A DNA stretch of 17,885 bases, from contig SLNM01000108.1 in assembly GCA_007133055.1 (NCBI GenBank), positions 1 through 17,885 on the forward strand. Reading direction: 5' to 3'. Shown here one piece after another: positions 16,253 through 17,885 of the stretch (its first letter is position 1; the number at the start of each line of letters is the position of its first letter). A model generated the notes under the pieces. The model did not search any database. It was not told where the DNA came from and was given only the letters and a program-made list of their open reading frames with translations. Made by a program: the position numbers and the translations under genes. The DNA comes from Lentisphaeria bacterium (lineage in GTDB: Bacteria; Verrucomicrobiota; Lentisphaeria; Oligosphaerales; PUNB01).

Positions 16253-16274
16253 CAAAGGGGTTGCCATAGAATTC

Positions 16275-16360
16275 ATGCGTCAGCGGAAGGCGGAGAGCGG
16301 GCGGAGATCATGCTGGTTGACGATTGTTTGATTCAAGAGACGCACCTTTGACTGACGCAT
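16275..16360. repeat. 86-bp short member of the MITE-like repeat family
   Basis: The ends are ATGCGTCAGCGGAAGG (from 16275) and, inverted, ATGCGTCAGTCAAAGGTGC (to 16360). These match the two different ends of the 6846-7034 element, in opposite orientation, with a shorter interior. It lies 22 bp after the pseudo-deacetylase stop and separates that gene from the response regulator. Confidence 0.65.
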
Positions 16361-16415
16361 AACGTACAGTATTGGACGAGCAGTGGTTTTTTACGTCAAA
16401 AGAGCTACAGTAAGT

Positions 16416-16445
16416 TTGATATGGCATTGAACATAAATGTATAAT
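16416..16445 (+). promoter_or_regulatory. Putative sigma-70 promoter of the response-regulator gene
   Basis: TTGATA (16416-16421), 18 bp, then a perfect TATAAT (16440-16445). It lies about 70 bp before the response-regulator start, suggesting that this gene and the KaiC-like gene can be transcribed independently of the exopolysaccharide genes. Confidence 0.55.
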
Positions 16446-16515
16446 CGCTCATGCCCGAATTCGTATGAATTAATCAGGTTAGGTGGCATGGTGTTTTAAC
16501 ACAAGGCGGAAAAAA

Positions 16516-16893
16516 ATGGCAAAGATATTAATCATCGAGGATTCAAGCGAAGTTCAGGAGTGCTTGTCATGGACGGCTCGCAAGCTGGGGCATGAAGTCA
16601 CCGAAGCTGACACGGGCGACCAGGGATTGGAACTGGCGAAAGGACAGGATTTCGATTTGATTGTCTCCGACCTGCACATGCCCGGAAAGATTGAGGGAGT
16701 GGCGCTGATTGCCAAACTGCGGTCCAGCCGGCCTAAGACTCCGGTTATTGTCGTCTCCGGCTACCCTTCGGAATCGCTTGACGAATGCTATGCCTTGGGG
16801 GTCAAGGATTTTTTGGTCAAACCTTTCGAGCTGAGCTTTCTGTCGGATGTAATTGAAAGAGTTCTGGAGCAGAAGGGTGTTGGCATGGCCTGA
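16516..16893 (+). CDS. Stand-alone response-regulator receiver domain (CheY-like)
   Basis: The 125-aa protein is a single REC domain with nothing attached. Acidic pocket E8-D9, phospho-acceptor D52 (LIVSDLHMP), S81 in the T/S switch position (VIVVSGYPSE), aromatic switch near Y92 and K102 (FLVKPFE) are all present, so it should be phosphorylatable. No output domain means it signals by protein-protein contact. No histidine kinase is in the window. Start ATG 16516 has a GGCGGA site upstream; the longer frame from 16483 lacks one. The KaiC-like gene begins 86 nt later and is the obvious candidate partner. Confidence 0.9.
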   Translation: MAKILIIEDSSEVQECLSWTARKLGHEVTEADTGDQGLELAKGQDFDLIVSDLHMPGKIEGVALIAKLRSSRPKTPVIVVSGYPSESLDECYALGVKDFLVKPFELSFLSDVIERVLEQKGVGMA

Positions 16894-16979
16894 GCACGTC
16901 CGGCTGTTACGGCGAGCGCGTGATCCGGATTGCTTGTCGCAATTTTCTGTTGTTTGAGAGAAACGCAAGGATAGTAAGA

Positions 16980-17885
16980 ATGAAAAAAACACCGACCGGC
17001 GTTGGTTTCTTCGATCTGCGCTACGGCGGCATGCCCAGTGGCAGGTCGATGCTGCTAACCGGCTATCGCGGAGCGGGCAAGTCGATGTTCTGCTTGCAGT
17101 TTATCAAGCGCGGCCTGGAGCTGGACGAGCCGGCACTGATCCTGTCTGCCCAGTCCAGTCGCGAGCTGGCCATGCATGGCAAGGCGATCGGCATCGAGGT
17201 TGATGCTGAAACTGAGAATAATCGTCTGTTCATAATGAACTACGGCGATATTATTCAGGCCAACCATCGTGAGCAGGACATCATGCTGCCTCCCGAGGGA
17301 TTCACCGAATTGAAGGACATAATTGAACGCCGAGGCATTCAGAGGGTGGCTCTGGACACGGTGATTCCCTGGATGAACCTGACTACCAAGGGGCATCTGG
17401 CCGAGCACGTGGTCTCCTTTGTCAGAGCCTTCGAGAGAATGAAGACTACGGCTGTATTCACTCTGTACCAACCGGTTGCCCCGGCGGCTCTGAAGTTGCA
17501 TTCGCTCCTGGAGGAGGCTGTGCCGGTGGCGGTGACCATCGATTATAATTCGGCGGCCGGAACCAGATACTGGCGGGTTGACAAGTATTCAGGTGAAAAG
17601 ATGCAGGCTCAGCAGAGAAGAATCAAAATCGACCCGAAGGTCGGGGTCGTGCCCATGTCCGAGGTAGGCGAGGACTGGGAGATTGACTACAGTGATGCAC
17701 GCTTTGGCAAGACGGAGACCGTCAATCCGAAACCTCGGCCCTCCGGCTTTGCCGTCGGCTGGGGGGTGGACCGGGATACGGGGGAGGATGGCGGCGGTCG
17801 ATCCGGACAGAACGGACAGAACAGACAGAACGGACAGAACGGACAGAACGGACAGAACGGACAGAACGGACAGAACGGACAGAAC
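16980..17885 (+). CDS. KaiC/RecA-like ATPase with Gly-Gln-Asn repeat tail (partial, 3' end outside window)
   Basis: The first 302 residues are seen. The N-terminus reads TGVGFFDLRYGGMPSGRSML, the typical KaiC-domain entry, followed by a Walker A motif GYRGAGKS (28-35). A Walker B-like VALDTV occurs near residue 123, and a RecA-like core extends to about residue 225. Only one KaiC domain is present before a charged linker and a run of Gly-Gln-Asn triplets (from 17805). Such single-domain KaiC proteins are regulatory ATPases in many bacteria and archaea, often beside response regulators; the exact role is unknown. AAGGA lies 8 nt before ATG 16980. The frame is open at the window end. Confidence 0.8.
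   Translation, partial: MKKTPTGVGFFDLRYGGMPSGRSMLLTGYRGAGKSMFCLQFIKRGLELDEPALILSAQSSRELAMHGKAIGIEVDAETENNRLFIMNYGDIIQANHREQDIMLPPEGFTELKDIIERRGIQRVALDTVIPWMNLTTKGHLAEHVVSFVRAFERMKTTAVFTLYQPVAPAALKLHSLLEEAVPVAVTIDYNSAAGTRYWRVDKYSGEKMQAQQRRIKIDPKVGVVPMSEVGEDWEIDYSDARFGKTETVNPKPRPSGFAVGWGVDRDTGEDGGGRSGQNGQNRQNGQNGQNGQNGQNGQNGQN
17805..17885 (+). repeat. 9-bp tandem repeat encoding Gly-Gln-Asn, at least nine copies
   Basis: GGACAGAAC is repeated head-to-tail nine times up to the window edge, with one variant copy (AGACAGAAC at 17823-17831). It is exactly in frame with the KaiC-like gene, so copy-number change would alter protein length without frameshift. Confidence 0.95.

Noticed and set aside
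17805..17885. CRISPR-like array
   Set aside because: The unit is only 9 bp, has no spacers and is in frame with a coding sequence.

Overview
The window looks like a piece of a Gram-negative bacterial chromosome of moderately high GC. It encodes an outer-membrane porin with periplasmic TPRs, two Rnf (ferredoxin:NAD+ oxidoreductase) subunits, a remnant of a second outer-membrane beta-barrel protein and an exported coiled-coil protein. The mix would suit an anaerobic or facultative, delta-proteobacteria-like organism, but that placement is inference; no marker gene here settles it.

Left part (1-6739). A two-domain class II aldolase/short-chain dehydrogenase (18-1955, +) faces a secreted coiled-coil protein (2009-2998, -). 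The latter diverges from a tRNA-Ala(GGC) gene (3076-3152, +). The stretch 3153-3613 holds an inverted-repeat cluster, a possible promoter and what looks like the decayed N-terminus of a CobT-type phosphoribosyltransferase. A minus-strand unit follows: an outer-membrane protein remnant (6739-6582), rnfC, rnfD and a pterin-4a-carbinolamine dehydratase. The other Rnf genes (G, E, A, B) are not here.

Middle (6740-7459). This non-coding stretch is rich in repeats. It has a 189-bp element with 23-bp terminal inverted repeats, a 162-bp nested inverted-repeat element, and between them a perfect consensus sigma-70 promoter (TTGACA-17 bp-TATAAT) pointing at the next operon.

Right part (7460-17885, all +). 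This is a synthase-dependent exopolysaccharide secretion locus with the logic of Pga/Pel/Bcs systems. It encodes a 1075-aa signal-peptide/TPR/beta-barrel export porin, an exported NodB-type polysaccharide deacetylase, a processive family 2 glycosyltransferase, a 98-aa single-span membrane protein, and a second deacetylase-like protein that has lost most of its catalytic and metal-binding residues. The last four reading frames are packed with overlaps or 1-nt spacing. A stand-alone response-regulator receiver domain with its own promoter follows, then a KaiC/RecA-like ATPase whose C-terminus runs off the window inside a 9-bp (Gly-Gln-Asn) tandem repeat. The likely arrangement is that the glycosyltransferase and small membrane protein make and translocate a polymer, the active deacetylase (perhaps with its inactive paralogue) modifies it in the periplasm, and the TPR porin exports it; the receiver/KaiC pair may regulate this. 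The active/inactive deacetylase pair, both carrying an N-terminal glutamine-amidotransferase-like fold, is the most unusual feature and the best candidate for an undescribed variant system.
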